Assembly (NCBI GenBank): GCA_902631395.1 | Contig: CACOYM010000007.1 | Coordinates: forward strand, 1-64,000 | Source of the DNA: Halieaceae bacterium | GTDB taxonomy: Bacteria; Pseudomonadota; Gammaproteobacteria; Pseudomonadales; Halieaceae | Direction: 5' to 3' | Length of the DNA: 64,000 nucleotides | Part shown: positions 21,367 to 30,828 of the stretch, in pieces | How the letters are laid out: every line of letters begins with the position of its first letter | Numbering within the stretch: the first letter of the stretch is position 1 | Notes under the pieces: model-generated | Told to the model about the DNA's origin: nothing | Database searches by the model: none | Seen by the model: the letters and a program-made list of their open reading frames with translations, nothing else | Translations under genes and position numbers: made by a program

Positions 21367-22019
21367 ATGCTCCGTGGGTAATGCACCGTGAAACTCGCGG
21401 CCTTTTGGGCGATATTGAGGCTTTCTTGCCCTGCACCACGCCCAATGCGTGGGTGACTATGGCCGCAAATCCCCGGCAACTCGCCACGCTGCTGATTGAC
21501 CATGCGAACTGCGAGAAGAAAGCGGCTGCGAATGCGCTGTCGCTAATGCACCGTCATACCGATAACACGTTACTCCTCAACAAAATGTCTCGGTTAGCAC
21601 GCGAGGAGTTGAGGCACTTTGAGCAAGTGTTAAAGGTGATGCAGGAGAGGGGAGTCGCATACGAACCACTTAGCGCCTCACGTTATGCGCAGGGCCTTCA
21701 CGTTGAGGTGAGGCGTGAAGAACCCGGTAGGCTAGTGGATACCCTGATCGTAGGTGCGTTGATTGAAGCCCGCTCTTGCGAACGATTTGCGCGAGTTGCT
21801 CCGCTTCTTGACGCGACGCTGGGCGAGTTCTATCACTCATTGCTGAAAAGCGAAGGCAGGCACTTCAAAGACTACCTTCGCTTGGCGACTATGGTGACTG
21901 AACCAGCTAACGTATCCGCGCGCGTTGAGCATTTCAAGGCACTTGAGCGCAGACTGATCGAGGATACTGACAGTGAGTTCCGCTTCCATAGCGGCGTGCC
22001 GATAAGTGGGCTTAGATAA
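21363..22019 (+). CDS. miaE: tRNA-(ms2io6A37) hydroxylase
   Basis: Oxygen-dependent di-iron monooxygenase that hydroxylates ms2i6A at tRNA position 37. The ferritin-like fold shows the expected metal ligands: HANCEKKAA, EELRHFEQV, EARSCERF and SEGRHFKDY. It requires MiaA and MiaB products, which are not in this window. Length 218 residues. It converges with lpxH and overlaps it by 8 bases at the 3' ends. Confidence 0.93.
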   Translation: MNAPWVMHRETRGLLGDIEAFLPCTTPNAWVTMAANPRQLATLLIDHANCEKKAAANALSLMHRHTDNTLLLNKMSRLAREELRHFEQVLKVMQERGVAYEPLSASRYAQGLHVEVRREEPGRLVDTLIVGALIEARSCERFARVAPLLDATLGEFYHSLLKSEGRHFKDYLRLATMVTEPANVSARVEHFKALERRLIEDTDSEFRFHSGVPISGLR

Positions 22020-22725
22020 TATCGAAGCACTCGAGGCTCAATTCTTCGTCGCGCTCGCGAAGAAACCAGCCATGACAGGCTGTCCAGTCTCCTAATACAA
22101 TGCGCTCGGCGTTTCCGATGGCATGCCGATTTGGACGATGCGTGTGTCCATGAATCATTCTTCGGACACCCATTTCGGTAAGTCGCTCACGCACTGCGTC
22201 CTGATTAACGTCCATAATGTCCTCAGCCTTGTTGCTCGCTGCATCAATACTCGTTGCACGAAGTTGCCGTGCGAGCGTTCTCCGTTCATCCAGCGGTTTG
22301 GCCATCATCTCTGCTTGCCAAGCTGCATCATGCACAAGGCGTCGGAATTGCTGATAATGCACATCGTCAGTGCACAACGTGTCTCCGTGGAGGAGAAGGG
22401 TGGGCTCGCCACCGACCTCAACCACGGTTTCATCATCTAGCAGGGTAGCGCCCGTATCTCGAGCAAACTGTTCGCCTAACATAAAGTCTCGGTTGCCTCG
22501 AGCGATCATCAACTCGCAGCCCCGCTCAGAGCAGCTTGCAAGCAGGGCACGCATTCTAATAACGAAATCGGTATCGTCATCGTCACCCACCCATGCCTCA
22601 AAGAAATCGCCTAAAATCACTAGGCTGTCCAAATTATCTTGGTTTTCGAGAAGCGTTTTGAATGCGGCCTCAATCTCGGGAGTCTCCTCGCTGAGATGTA
22701 GATCGCTGATGAACAGGCGATGCAA
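22012..22725 (-). CDS. lpxH: UDP-2,3-diacylglucosamine diphosphatase
   Basis: Hydrolyses UDP-2,3-diacylglucosamine to lipid X in lipid A synthesis, at the inner membrane. The calcineurin-like metal motifs are complete: SDLHLSE, GDFFEAWVGDDD, GNRD and HGHTHRPN. Length 237 residues. It lies 12 bp downstream of ppiB on the same strand, and the two form the usual ppiB-lpxH pair opposite glnS. Confidence 0.96.
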   Translation of the reverse strand: MHRLFISDLHLSEETPEIEAAFKTLLENQDNLDSLVILGDFFEAWVGDDDDTDFVIRMRALLASCSERGCELMIARGNRDFMLGEQFARDTGATLLDDETVVEVGGEPTLLLHGDTLCTDDVHYQQFRRLVHDAAWQAEMMAKPLDERRTLARQLRATSIDAASNKAEDIMDVNQDAVRERLTEMGVRRMIHGHTHRPNRHAIGNAERIVLGDWTACHGWFLRERDEELSLECFDII

Positions 22726-22737
22726 TCGATTTGGGCC

Positions 22738-23247
22738 TCAGTCGGTGATAATTGCGACACTCTCAATTATGATGGGCTCGACCGGCACATCTTGGTGTCC
22801 TCCCTGGTTGCAAGTTTGAACTGCTCTGATCTTGTCGAGCACGGCTTCACCATCAGTCACTTTTCCAAATACAGCATAGCCCCAGCCCTGCATGTTCTCA
22901 CCAGTGTGGTTCAGGAAGTCGTTGTCCTGCACGTTGATAAAGAACTGTGCAGTTGCTGAGTGGGGGTCTTGGGTGCGCGCCATCGCAATCGTGCCGCGCT
23001 GATTCTGAAGGCCGTTATTCGCTTCATTTTCAATAGGAGCCTGAGTGGGCTTTTGCTGCATGTCCGCCGTGAAGCCGCCGCCCTGAATCATGAAATTGTT
23101 AATGACGCGATGAAAAATAGTGTCGTCGTAGAACCCGCCAGCGACGTAGGACAAGAAGTTGTCCACTGTCTTGGGGGCGTTATCGGCGTCGAGTTCCAGC
23201 GTCATGGAGCCGACTGTTGTGGTCATAAGAACGTTAACAGCGGACAT
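22738..23247 (-). CDS. ppiB: Cytoplasmic peptidyl-prolyl cis-trans isomerase B
   Basis: A single-domain cyclophilin that speeds proline isomerisation during folding. It has [16 protein letters not shown] and the substrate-pocket segment [19 protein letters not shown]. The start at 23247 is preceded by GAGG and gives 169 residues with no signal peptide, so it is the cytoplasmic type rather than PpiA. The frame is open further upstream into the glnS leader, but that part has no family similarity. Confidence 0.95.
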   Translation of the reverse strand: MSAVNVLMTTTVGSMTLELDADNAPKTVDNFLSYVAGGFYDDTIFHRVINNFMIQGGGFTADMQQKPTQAPIENEANNGLQNQRGTIAMARTQDPHSATAQFFINVQDNDFLNHTGENMQGWGYAVFGKVTDGEAVLDKIRAVQTCNQGGHQDVPVEPIIIESVAIITD

Positions 23248-23370
23248 GGTTACCTCAGGGTCAAAATAGAGAGGCGGCATCGTACCTGAGTTGGTTTGCC
23301 GTTGCGATGCTGAATTTCGCGTTTTGGTCACTGTTGCACAGTATTCGAGCTGCCACCGGTACCCGCCGCT

Positions 23371-23379
23371 TGATATTAT
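23371..23379 (+). promoter_or_regulatory. Extended -10 promoter for glnS-cysS
   Basis: TG-A-TATTAT occurs 35 bp upstream of the glnS start in the 167-bp divergent region with ppiB. A -35 match is weak. Confidence 0.4.
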
Positions 23380-23414
23380 AGTTTGAAGTTTACCTACGAT
23401 TCCGGGGCTGCTTG

Positions 23415-25073
23415 ATGTCCGCAGAAATGCGCAGTAATTTTCTGCGAACACAAATCCAAGACGATCTCGATACAGACCGAGTGAGCGCTGTGGTTACTCG
23501 CTTTCCCCCGGAGCCAAATGGCTTTTTACATATAGGCCATGCCAAATCGATCACCGTCAACTTTGGCCTAGCGGAAGAGTTTGGGGGGCAATGTCATCTT
23601 CGCTTTGATGATACGAATCCTGAAAAGGAAAGTCAGGAATTCATAGATTCCATTCAGGAGGATGTCCGGTGGCTGGGTTACGAGTGGCACGGTGAGGTGC
23701 GCTATGCCTCAGCGTATTTTGAGCAGCTATACGAGTGGGCGTTGCATTTGATCGAGCAGGGATTAGCCTATGTGTGCGATCTGTCGCCAGATGAAGCTAG
23801 AGCCTACCGTGGGACACTGACAAAGCCCGGACAGGACAGCCCCTATCGCGCACGCAGCGTCGTTGAGAACCGCGACTTATTTGTGCGCATGAGGCTGGGC
23901 GAGTTCAATGACGGCGAGCGGGTTTTAAGGGCTAAAATTGATATGGCCTCGCCTAATATCAATCTTCGTGACCCTATCCTGTATCGGATCCGTCATGCGG
24001 ATCATCACCAGACAGGCAGTGACTGGCCTATTTATCCCACCTACGACTTTGCACACGGGCAAGAGGATGTGATTGAGGGCATCACGCACTCTATCTGCAC
24101 GCTTGAATTTGAGGACCATCGGCCACTTTACGATTGGTTTATTGAGAACCTGCCCGTGCCACATCGACCACGACAAATCGAGTTTGCCCGACTGAAGACG
24201 AGTTACACGGTGACCAGCAAACGGAAGTTAAAGCAGTTGATTGATGAAGCCATTGTCGAGGGCTGGGATGATCCGCGCATGCCCACCATTTCGGGTCTCA
24301 GGCGCCGCGGATATCCCGCTGCTGCCATTCGACATTTCTGCGAGGAAGTGGGGACTTCGCGCTCCGACAGTGTTGTAGACGTTGCGATGCTAGAGAGCGC
24401 TGTGCGTGATGAGCTCAACCGGCATGCGCCCCGGGCGATGTGTGTGATGCGGCCCCTGAGACTGACCCTGACGAATCTTGCTGAGCCGCTCAAACTGCAA
24501 GTGCCGAATCATCCAGTTGACCAGTCTTTTGGACATCGGGAGTTAGTTCTTGATGCTGAACTGTTCATCGATGAGGACGACTTTCGCGAGGAGGCGAACA
24601 AGCATTTTAAGCGGCTCGTGATTGGCAAGCGGGTTCGTTTACGAGGCGGCCTAGTGATCGAGGCTGAGTCTTGCGACAAGGATGCAGATGGCGCAGTTCA
24701 ATGCGTCTATGCGAAATGCATCACCGCTGTGCCGGGAGATGATCCTGCGGATGGGGTGAAGCCGAAGGGCGTCATTCATTGGGTTTCGGCGGATCGCGCG
24801 ATACCCGCCACGATCAGAGAATATGACAGGCTGTTTTCGGTGTCAGATCCCGGTAAAGCAGAGGACCTCAGCGCAGTGCTAAATCAAGATAGTCTGACCA
24901 CCAACACGACTGCGATGGTCGAGCCCGGCTTAGTAACCGCTGAACCTGAGGATGTTTATCAGTTCGAGCGTCAAGGTTACTTTGTTGCAGACAGATATGA
25001 GCATCACTCCGAGCGTCCAGTCTTTAACATGACGATTGGCCTCAGGGACACGTGGTCTAATCCCAATGGCTGA
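23415..25073 (+). CDS. glnS: Glutaminyl-tRNA synthetase
   Basis: Class I synthetase charging tRNA-Gln. HIGH is at residues 39-42 and the KMSKS-type loop reads VTSKR rather than the common VMSKR, near residue 265. The catalytic core is followed by the two beta-barrel anticodon-binding domains. I chose ATG 23415; a TTG at 23412 and an ATG at 23427 are possible. Its last 8 bases overlap cysS, implying coupled translation. Length 552 residues. Confidence 0.96.
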   Translation: MSAEMRSNFLRTQIQDDLDTDRVSAVVTRFPPEPNGFLHIGHAKSITVNFGLAEEFGGQCHLRFDDTNPEKESQEFIDSIQEDVRWLGYEWHGEVRYASAYFEQLYEWALHLIEQGLAYVCDLSPDEARAYRGTLTKPGQDSPYRARSVVENRDLFVRMRLGEFNDGERVLRAKIDMASPNINLRDPILYRIRHADHHQTGSDWPIYPTYDFAHGQEDVIEGITHSICTLEFEDHRPLYDWFIENLPVPHRPRQIEFARLKTSYTVTSKRKLKQLIDEAIVEGWDDPRMPTISGLRRRGYPAAAIRHFCEEVGTSRSDSVVDVAMLESAVRDELNRHAPRAMCVMRPLRLTLTNLAEPLKLQVPNHPVDQSFGHRELVLDAELFIDEDDFREEANKHFKRLVIGKRVRLRGGLVIEAESCDKDADGAVQCVYAKCITAVPGDDPADGVKPKGVIHWVSADRAIPATIREYDRLFSVSDPGKAEDLSAVLNQDSLTTNTTAMVEPGLVTAEPEDVYQFERQGYFVADRYEHHSERPVFNMTIGLRDTWSNPNG

Positions 25074-26448
25074 ATTGCGTATCTACAACACCATGTCTGG
25101 CGAGAAGGAGCTCTTCACGCCTCAGCGTGATGGCCGGGTCAGTATGTACGTTTGCGGACCTACGGTTTACAACTACGCTCACATCGGAAACGCGCGACCG
25201 GTAGTTGTATTTGACTGCCTTTACCGCGTGCTAAATGTGCGTTACTCGGAAGTTCGCTACGCACGTAACATCACTGATATCGATGACAAAATTATTCACG
25301 CTGCGAAGGAGAGGGGCGCAGACATAGAGACAGTGAGCAGGGAATTCACTGAGAAGTATCGCGAGGACATGGCGGCATTGTATGCACTAGCGCCGACCAT
25401 AGAGCCTAAGGCCACTGACCATATCGAAGAAATGGTCTCGCTGACGCTGCGATTGGTCGAGACTGGCCACGCCTACGAATCGCATGGCCATGTTTTATTT
25501 GCGGTTGAATCTATGCAGAGCTACGGTGCGCTCAGCGGCAGGAAGCTGGAGGACATGCTGGCAGGTGCCCGGGTTGAGGTGGCCGATTACAAGCGCCACG
25601 CAGGTGATTTTGTGTTATGGAAGCCCTCTTCAGAGTCTGAGCCGGGGTGGGATAGTCCATGGGGCAAGGGAAGACCGGGGTGGCATCTTGAGTGCTCAGC
25701 GATGATTAGGGCTCACTTTGGTGAGTCTATCGACATTCACGGCGGTGGTCGTGATCTCATATTTCCTCACCATGAGAACGAAAGAGCGCAGTCCTGTTGC
25801 GCTTATGGGGGCGATTTTGTGCGCCATTGGATGCACAACGCCCACGTAGGCATGGACGGCGAGAAGATGTCCAAGTCGCTGGGTAATACTCGCACTGTCC
25901 GTGAGTTGTTGAGCCACTATCCGGGCGAGGTACTTCGTTGTGCACTGATATCTGCGCAATATCGGTCCCCTTTGAATTTCTCTGAAATCTTATTGGAGCA
26001 AGCACGAAGCACACTGGACAACTGGTACCGCGCGTTGCGTCGATATGGCAGCCAGGGGGATTTCTCAATTCCGATCGCTGAAACGGCGGTATACGGTGCG
26101 TTGATGGATGACCTCAATACGCCAGAGGCTTTTGCGGTGATGCATGCAGCAGCGGCGACGCTGAATAAGTCGGCCGACGATGCAGAGATAGAGCGTGCCA
26201 GGGCAGAGCTTCTTACAGGGGGAGAGCTTCTTGGGCTCCTGAACTCGAATCCTGACGAGTGGTTTCAGCAGGATGTGAAATCGGAAGGACTATTTGCAGA
26301 CCAAATTGAGGTTCAGATTGAGGCTCGCGCCGCAGCCAAAGCGAGTAAAGATTACCAGCTCGCTGATGACATTCGTGCCGCGCTAGAGGCCGAGGGCGTC
26401 ATGCTGGAAGACGGACCGGATGGCACGACATGGCGCCGCGGCGCTTGA
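25066..26448 (+). CDS. cysS: Cysteinyl-tRNA synthetase
   Basis: Class I synthetase for tRNA-Cys. The zinc ligand Cys30 lies in YVCGPTVYNY, the HIGH variant HIGN is at 39-42, and KMSKSLGNT is present. Length 460 residues. The ATG at 25066 gives the standard N-terminus (LRIYNTMSGEKE) and overlaps glnS. It converges with folD with 5 bp between the stops. Confidence 0.97.
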   Translation: MAELRIYNTMSGEKELFTPQRDGRVSMYVCGPTVYNYAHIGNARPVVVFDCLYRVLNVRYSEVRYARNITDIDDKIIHAAKERGADIETVSREFTEKYREDMAALYALAPTIEPKATDHIEEMVSLTLRLVETGHAYESHGHVLFAVESMQSYGALSGRKLEDMLAGARVEVADYKRHAGDFVLWKPSSESEPGWDSPWGKGRPGWHLECSAMIRAHFGESIDIHGGGRDLIFPHHENERAQSCCAYGGDFVRHWMHNAHVGMDGEKMSKSLGNTRTVRELLSHYPGEVLRCALISAQYRSPLNFSEILLEQARSTLDNWYRALRRYGSQGDFSIPIAETAVYGALMDDLNTPEAFAVMHAAAATLNKSADDAEIERARAELLTGGELLGLLNSNPDEWFQQDVKSEGLFADQIEVQIEARAAAKASKDYQLADDIRAALEAEGVMLEDGPDGTTWRRGA

Positions 26449-26453
26449 AGCGT

Positions 26454-27299
26454 TCAGACGAGCGCCTTCTCTCCAGATTGCACGGTTTGCTGAATCAAGG
26501 TGTTGATGGTCATTGGTCCTACACCGCCGGGCACTGGCGTGATGGCGCGAGCGCGTTCCGTCAAGGGTCCCAATTCAATATCGCCGACTCCGCCTGGGTG
26601 GTAGCCCGCATCGACAACGACGGCGCCATCTCTGACCCAGTCCGCGCGAATGAATTCGGGGCGACCTACCGCACCCACAATGATGTCTGCTTGGCGTATC
26701 AGGCTTTCCAAGTTCCGCGTGCGCGAGTGGCAAATGGTTACCGTTGCGTTGGCCTCGAGCATCATCATGGCCATTGGTTTACCGAGAATGGGGCTGCGTC
26801 CAACGACTACAGCGTGAAGACCCTCAATACCAATCCCGTAATGGGCGAGGAGGCGCATGATGCCCTGCGGCGTTGCACAGCCGTAGGCAGGCTCGCCCAT
26901 CGCCATACGTCCGAAGCCATGGCAGGTGACACCATCAACATCTTTCTCCAAAGCGATCATGTCAAAGCATGCTCGCTCATTAATTGGTGAGGGCACGGGA
27001 TGCTGCAAGAGAATGCCGTGTACATCTGGATTTATGTTGAGTTGCTCGATTTCTTTCAACAGGCCATTGGTGCTCGTTGAGGCGGGTAGCTCGATGGCCA
27101 AAGACTCCATGCCCACGCGACGGCATGCGTTCCCTTTCATTCTGACGTAGGTAGCTGAGGCGGGGTCATCGCCCACGAGAATTGTCGCAAGAACAGGCGT
27201 CCGGCCTTCAGAACGGGCTTTTAGTGAGCTGACGCGCTTGGACAGCTCGGCCTCGGTAAGCTCTGCTGCGTGTTTTCCATCTAAGATTTGCGCCGCCAT
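26454..27299 (-). CDS. folD: Bifunctional methylenetetrahydrofolate dehydrogenase / cyclohydrolase
   Basis: Interconverts 5,10-methylene-THF, 5,10-methenyl-THF and 10-formyl-THF. The catalytic Tyr-Lys motif ([16 protein letters not shown]), the GILLQHPVP segment and the C-terminal [11 protein letters not shown] signature are clear. The start at 27299 gives 281 residues; the frame runs further back across the tRNA-Pro gene, which cannot be coding. Confidence 0.97.
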   Translation of the reverse strand: MAAQILDGKHAAELTEAELSKRVSSLKARSEGRTPVLATILVGDDPASATYVRMKGNACRRVGMESLAIELPASTSTNGLLKEIEQLNINPDVHGILLQHPVPSPINERACFDMIALEKDVDGVTCHGFGRMAMGEPAYGCATPQGIMRLLAHYGIGIEGLHAVVVGRSPILGKPMAMMMLEANATVTICHSRTRNLESLIRQADIIVGAVGRPEFIRADWVRDGAVVVDAGYHPGGVGDIELGPLTERARAITPVPGGVGPMTINTLIQQTVQSGEKALV

Positions 27300-27372
27300 C
27301 CGATATTCCCAAAATCTCGACGGCAGGATTCTTTCAGAGTTCGTTGTAATAGGGAAGCCGTCTTCCTGTGCA

Positions 27373-27401
27373 TTGCTCCACCACAACAATGCCGGTACAC
27401 T
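27373..27401 (+). promoter_or_regulatory. Stable-RNA promoter for the tRNA-Pro/tRNA-His operon
   Basis: TTGCTC (27373-27378) and TACACT (27396-27401) are separated by exactly 17 bp and are followed by a very GC-rich discriminator (GCGCGCCGCGCGGGGCGC). Such discriminators are typical of stringently controlled tRNA and rRNA promoters. The first tRNA begins 30 bp downstream. Confidence 0.65.
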
Positions 27402-27431
27402 GCGCGCCGCGCGGGGCGCATCTCCCGCCCT

Positions 27432-27508
27432 CGGGGTGTAGCGCAGTCTGGTAGCGCGCCTGCTTTGGGAGCAGGATGTCGGGGGTTCGAATCCCTCCAC
27501 CCCGACCA
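27432..27508 (+). tRNA. tRNA-Pro (UGG anticodon)
   Basis: A full cloverleaf of 77 nt can be folded. The acceptor arm pairs CGGGGTG with CACCCCG, and the anticodon loop TTTGGGA sits between CCTGC and GCAGG, giving anticodon TGG. The T arm is GGGGG-TTCGAAT-CCCTC, with one mismatched or wobble end pair, and CCA is encoded. First gene of a two-tRNA unit. Confidence 0.96.
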
Positions 27509-27584
27509 CCCTTCTTCCGCATCGCCACAGAAGGACGGGTGGGACCTCAAGTAGCCGTGCTGATCGCCTCGCACGCATTTTGAT

Positions 27585-27661
27585 GGTGGCTGTAGCTCAC
27601 CAGGTAGAGCACCGGATTGTGGCTCCGGAGGTAGCGGGTTCGAGACCCGTCAGCCACCCCA
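27585..27661 (+). tRNA. tRNA-His (GUG anticodon)
   Basis: The cloverleaf starts with the extra 5' G typical of tRNA-His (GGTGGCTG...CAGCCACC). The anticodon loop TTGTGGC between CCGGA and TCCGG gives anticodon GTG. The T arm is GCGGG-TTCGAGA-CCCGT and CCA is encoded. It lies 76 bp after tRNA-Pro and is probably processed from the same transcript. Confidence 0.96.
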
Positions 27662-28343
27662 CACAACTCTAAGCCAAATAACCGCGACGCTCGTTGCGTT
27701 CCCCTATCTAGTGAGTTTGTGTAACGCCCTCTCGGACGGAGTTATACCCTATGAGCCCAACTTACTTGAAGTCGGTTACTTTGCAAGCTGGATTTCGGGT
27801 TCCAAAAAATCTGAGGCCTGACATAGGCAAGATCAGATTTGCCAAATCTATGAGAATTCTTAATCAACTTGACACAATCGCGAAAGGCTGCATCTCTACC
27901 AGAGTAATGCTAGTCAAATATTGAGCTGTGGCAATATTATTAACCTTATCGTTGTTGCCGTGGGTGATTCTAGGCCGCGTAAGAAAGAGAATATACGTAG
28001 GTCCTTAATAGAGGCCAAAGTTCTCACAATGGCTATCGTGACGACTAACGGACCCCTCAGTCTGGGTGGCACATCGATAAACTATCTAGCAACGCTTGAT
28101 CACCTGTTTAATTCAGCCGGTACGTGGGTTCATTATCGTCAACGCCGCTCCGCCCAACTCCGTACCGCACCGCGTTGCAAATGTAAGAGCACGTGGAGCA
28201 AAAATAGCTTTTACTCCATCGCTCAACTCTATTTGGCCGCTAACCATCACCATCACAACCGGGGGTAGGTTTTCTGCTGATCCGCAAAGTATTCAATTTG
28301 AGGGCGCCTTTTTTTTAAGGGGGGAGCGGTCTATTGTTAGAGA
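27662..28343 (+). other. Gene-poor stretch between tRNA-His and the BLUF gene
   Basis: I see no recognisable gene in these 680 bases. Short overlapping open frames (27921-28268; 28096-28347) have no family features I know. There is an eight-T run at 28309-28316 after GGGCGCC and just before a G-run, but no convincing stem, so I do not call a terminator. No copy of the tRNA-His 3' end was noticed that would mark an attachment site. Confidence 0.5.
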
Positions 28344-28838
28344 ATGAAGGTCGGCGGCATACCACAAGAACGTGATGAACCAGCTGAGGCACTTAATGAG
28401 CGTCCACTGTTCAACCTAGTCTACGCAAGTAGGGTGACTGATGGTGTATCAAGCGCCGACATTGACGACATTGTCAGTGCTTCCCATCGTCATAATGCAC
28501 TGTTGGGCATCACTGGGATCTTAGTCCTAGGTAGCGGTGTCTTCTTTCAGTGGATCGAGGGTCCAAAGGAAGATGTACTAAGCCTAGTGAAACTCATAGA
28601 GACGGACCGCCGACATCATTTAATGACAGTATTGAGTACCGATGAGGAGATCCGCGAGCGTATTTTTCCAAGCTGGGATATGGAGCTTGTTGATGCTAAT
28701 CATATTCAGGAGGTTCTGCAGGACGCCCTGGAAACTGCTCGAGACGATAGAAGTGTCGCGGCTTTAGAACTCCTGCTCCAAAAAGTTTCGCAAAATACTA
28801 CTACTGACCCCTACTCTATTGGCAGTCACCATGACTAA
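28344..28838 (+). CDS. Stand-alone BLUF-domain blue-light photoreceptor
   Basis: BLUF proteins bind FAD and sense blue light by rearranging a hydrogen-bond network. The key residues are present with AppA-like spacing: Tyr27, Asn51, Gln69, Trp111 and Met113. The domain spans about residues 21-115 and is followed by a roughly 50-residue helical tail with no recognised output domain. It therefore probably signals through a partner protein. Its neighbours (tRNA genes, an exonuclease) do not reveal the partner. It sits alone between two gene-poor stretches. Start ATG 28344 has no strong ribosome binding site. Confidence 0.88.
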   Translation: MKVGGIPQERDEPAEALNERPLFNLVYASRVTDGVSSADIDDIVSASHRHNALLGITGILVLGSGVFFQWIEGPKEDVLSLVKLIETDRRHHLMTVLSTDEEIRERIFPSWDMELVDANHIQEVLQDALETARDDRSVAALELLLQKVSQNTTTDPYSIGSHHD

Positions 28839-29556
28839 TACAACGGCATTTTGCGGTCTTTTCTACATTAGGTGCTCTTTTGGCAGCAATGACCCATGTA
28901 TCACTAGGAGGCTTGTACCTTCTCCGTTGGGGCGGTTAAAAAATTGCTGAGTCATCGGATTGAGTCATCTACATCTCAGCCTAGGCCTCCAGTAAGATTA
29001 AAGCTAGTGAATATGATGCAGACTATCAAAGTTTAAATGTCTGGTGCTGATTCCGCTGCTTAATAAAAAGATGCGCTTGGATTTCCCACGGCGCTGGCGA
29101 AGTGCTCCCGGGTAGGAGGGCGGCAGATCAAATCTATGTATTACCGGATATTTGGCGGTACGGGAACGAGGTATTGATCCGGCTGCTTAAGGTTTTCGGG
29201 GACAAGTCACTGCGCGCAATTTACCTTGCGAGGCATGTTGAGAAAATTCAAGGCACTAACCTCGAATTTTAGCCTTTGACCGCCGCCGCTACATCGTCGT
29301 AAAGTGACAGCGCGGCGCGAGGGAAAAAGACACAGATCGGAGTTCGCTCCCCCTACAATGTTGTCCCCACGTCGCAGCTTTAGCTCACCCAAAGTCACTC
29401 CCAAGCCTGCAAGTCAACCCTGGTACCACACGCCTCGACGTTGAATGATGCGCGCTAGTTGCGGCGTCTCTTTAGGCAGGTGCTAAAGTTGCGTGGTCTA
29501 TTTGAGTTTATATGACTGCCTTGTCGTTATTGTTTGCTTGAGAGAGTTTTTGAATC
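28839..29556 (+). other. Gene-poor stretch between the BLUF gene and the exonuclease gene
   Basis: No intact gene is recognisable here. It contains one open frame without an ATG (29051-29272, listed separately) and otherwise many stops on both strands. A minus-strand frame at 29207-29404 shows no family features. Confidence 0.5.
29051..29272 (+). pseudogene. Possible 3' relic of an unknown protein gene
   Basis: This 73-codon open frame has no ATG; the first usable start is GTG 29102, leaving 56 residues. Its translation looks protein-like, with an amphipathic stretch (IWRYGNEVLIRLLKVFGDK) and a C-terminal LARHVEKIQGTNLEF. I do not recognise the family. The lack of a start and the surrounding stops suggest the end of a decayed gene, but chance is not excluded. 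Confidence 0.25.
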
Positions 29557-30339
29557 ATGTATCGAGTGATTACCTGCAACACTAATGGTATCCGTGCTGC
29601 CGCACGAAAAGGGTTTTTCGATTGGCTAGATAAGCAGGATGCCGATGTGGTGTGTATTCAGGAAATCAAAGCAAAAGAGGTGCAGCTCACCGACAGTGTT
29701 TTTCATCCAAAGGAATATCATTGCTTTTACAACGAAGCCGAACGACCAGGCTATGCGGGCACGGCGATTTTTTGTAAGCAGAAACCTCAGAAAGTGACCA
29801 CACGGTTGGGTTGGGAGCTCCTCGATACAGAGGGCAGATACATTCAGGTCGATTTTCCCGGTCTAAGCGTCGTCTCGCTTTATGTTCCATCCGGTTCATC
29901 GTCCGATGTTGCGCAGGCACGAAAAGACGGATTTATGGGTCCGTTCTATGAGCATCTCAAATCACTGCGCCGAAAGCGGAGACAGTTCATCATTTGCGCC
30001 GATTGGAACACCTGTCACCAGAATATTGATCTAAAAAATTGGCGCAGTAATCAGAAAAACTCGGGATTCATGCCTCATGAGCGCGCGTGGTTGGACCGCA
30101 TTTACGATGAGCTAGGTTGGGTCGATATTTTTCGTGAGATCACTGACGAGGCGGATCTATACACGTGGTGGTCAAACAGGGGGCAAGCCTGGGCGAATAA
30201 CGTCGGGTGGCGGCTCGATTACATGCTGGTTACGCCGGGCTTGTCCGGTAGTGGCGAGAGGCAAGCTATCTTTCGGGACGAACGCTTTTCTGATCACGCG
30301 CCACTTACCATCGACTTTAATATTTCCGCTCCCGCATAG
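29557..30339 (+). CDS. Exonuclease III / AP endonuclease family protein, Crc-related
   Basis: A 260-residue member of the exonuclease III family. Metal and catalytic residues are intact: Asn10 (NTNGIRA), Glu36 (IQEIKA), Asp149 and Asn151 (ADWNTCH), Asp246 and His247 (SDHAP). Several stretches, for example SLRRKRRQFI, ERAWLDRIYDELG and NVGWRLDYMLVTPGL, closely resemble the Pseudomonas catabolite repression regulator Crc, which has lost catalysis. I infer an active DNA repair nuclease from the lineage that gave rise to Crc. An RNA-regulatory role is possible but unsupported. Confidence 0.88.
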   Translation: MYRVITCNTNGIRAAARKGFFDWLDKQDADVVCIQEIKAKEVQLTDSVFHPKEYHCFYNEAERPGYAGTAIFCKQKPQKVTTRLGWELLDTEGRYIQVDFPGLSVVSLYVPSGSSSDVAQARKDGFMGPFYEHLKSLRRKRRQFIICADWNTCHQNIDLKNWRSNQKNSGFMPHERAWLDRIYDELGWVDIFREITDEADLYTWWSNRGQAWANNVGWRLDYMLVTPGLSGSGERQAIFRDERFSDHAPLTIDFNISAPA

Positions 30340-30486
30340 CGACCGGTAACCGAAGCGGACGGCCACGATAGAGCGCGCACGCTCGCCGCGGTTCGATGAT
30401 TCGTCGGACAACGTGGCAGATACGGCAGTATTGTTGAATGGCGGTAGAGCGCTTAGAGTGGCTCGTCAAAGATTGGAGATTCATCT

Positions 30487-30828
30487 ATGTTGATACCTCA
30501 AGCGCACGCTCAGGCTGCAGGCCAGCCCCCACAGGGCGGCGGGTTGTTCTTGCCATTAATGATGGTAGGTATTTTGTTGTTTATGTATTTCACCACTATC
30601 CGCCCCCAACGTAAGCGACAAAAAGAGCATTCAGCCATGGTCGCCGCATTAAAAAAGGGCGATGAGGTGGCGCTCTCATCGGGCATGCTGGGCAAAATCA
30701 TTGGTCTTGACGATAACTACCTCATCTTGTCGGTCAGTAATAACGTGGAACTCAAATTCCAGAAGATCCATGTCACGTCAGTATTGCCCAAGGGCACTCT
30801 AAAATCCGTTGGCATTGAGTCTGCTTAA
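30487..30828 (+). CDS. yajC: YajC-family Sec accessory protein
   Basis: A small inner-membrane protein of the SecDF-YajC accessory complex. It has one membrane segment at about residues 20-38 (LFLPLMMVGILLFMYFTTI), the following RPQRKRQKEH motif, and the family's cytoplasmic beta domain (LKKGDEVALSSGMLGKI). Length 113 residues. The usual neighbours tgt, secD and secF are absent here. The next gene begins inside its 3' end. Confidence 0.9.
   Translation: MLIPQAHAQAAGQPPQGGGLFLPLMMVGILLFMYFTTIRPQRKRQKEHSAMVAALKKGDEVALSSGMLGKIIGLDDNYLILSVSNNVELKFQKIHVTSVLPKGTLKSVGIESA

Noticed and set aside
27921-28347. Two overlapping open frames upstream of the BLUF gene
   Set aside because: No recognisable motif, no good start or ribosome binding site, and composition unlike the neighbouring genes; described as a gene-poor stretch instead.
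27585-29556. Integrated element using tRNA-His as attachment site
   Set aside because: No integrase and no repeat of the tRNA 3' end was seen downstream.
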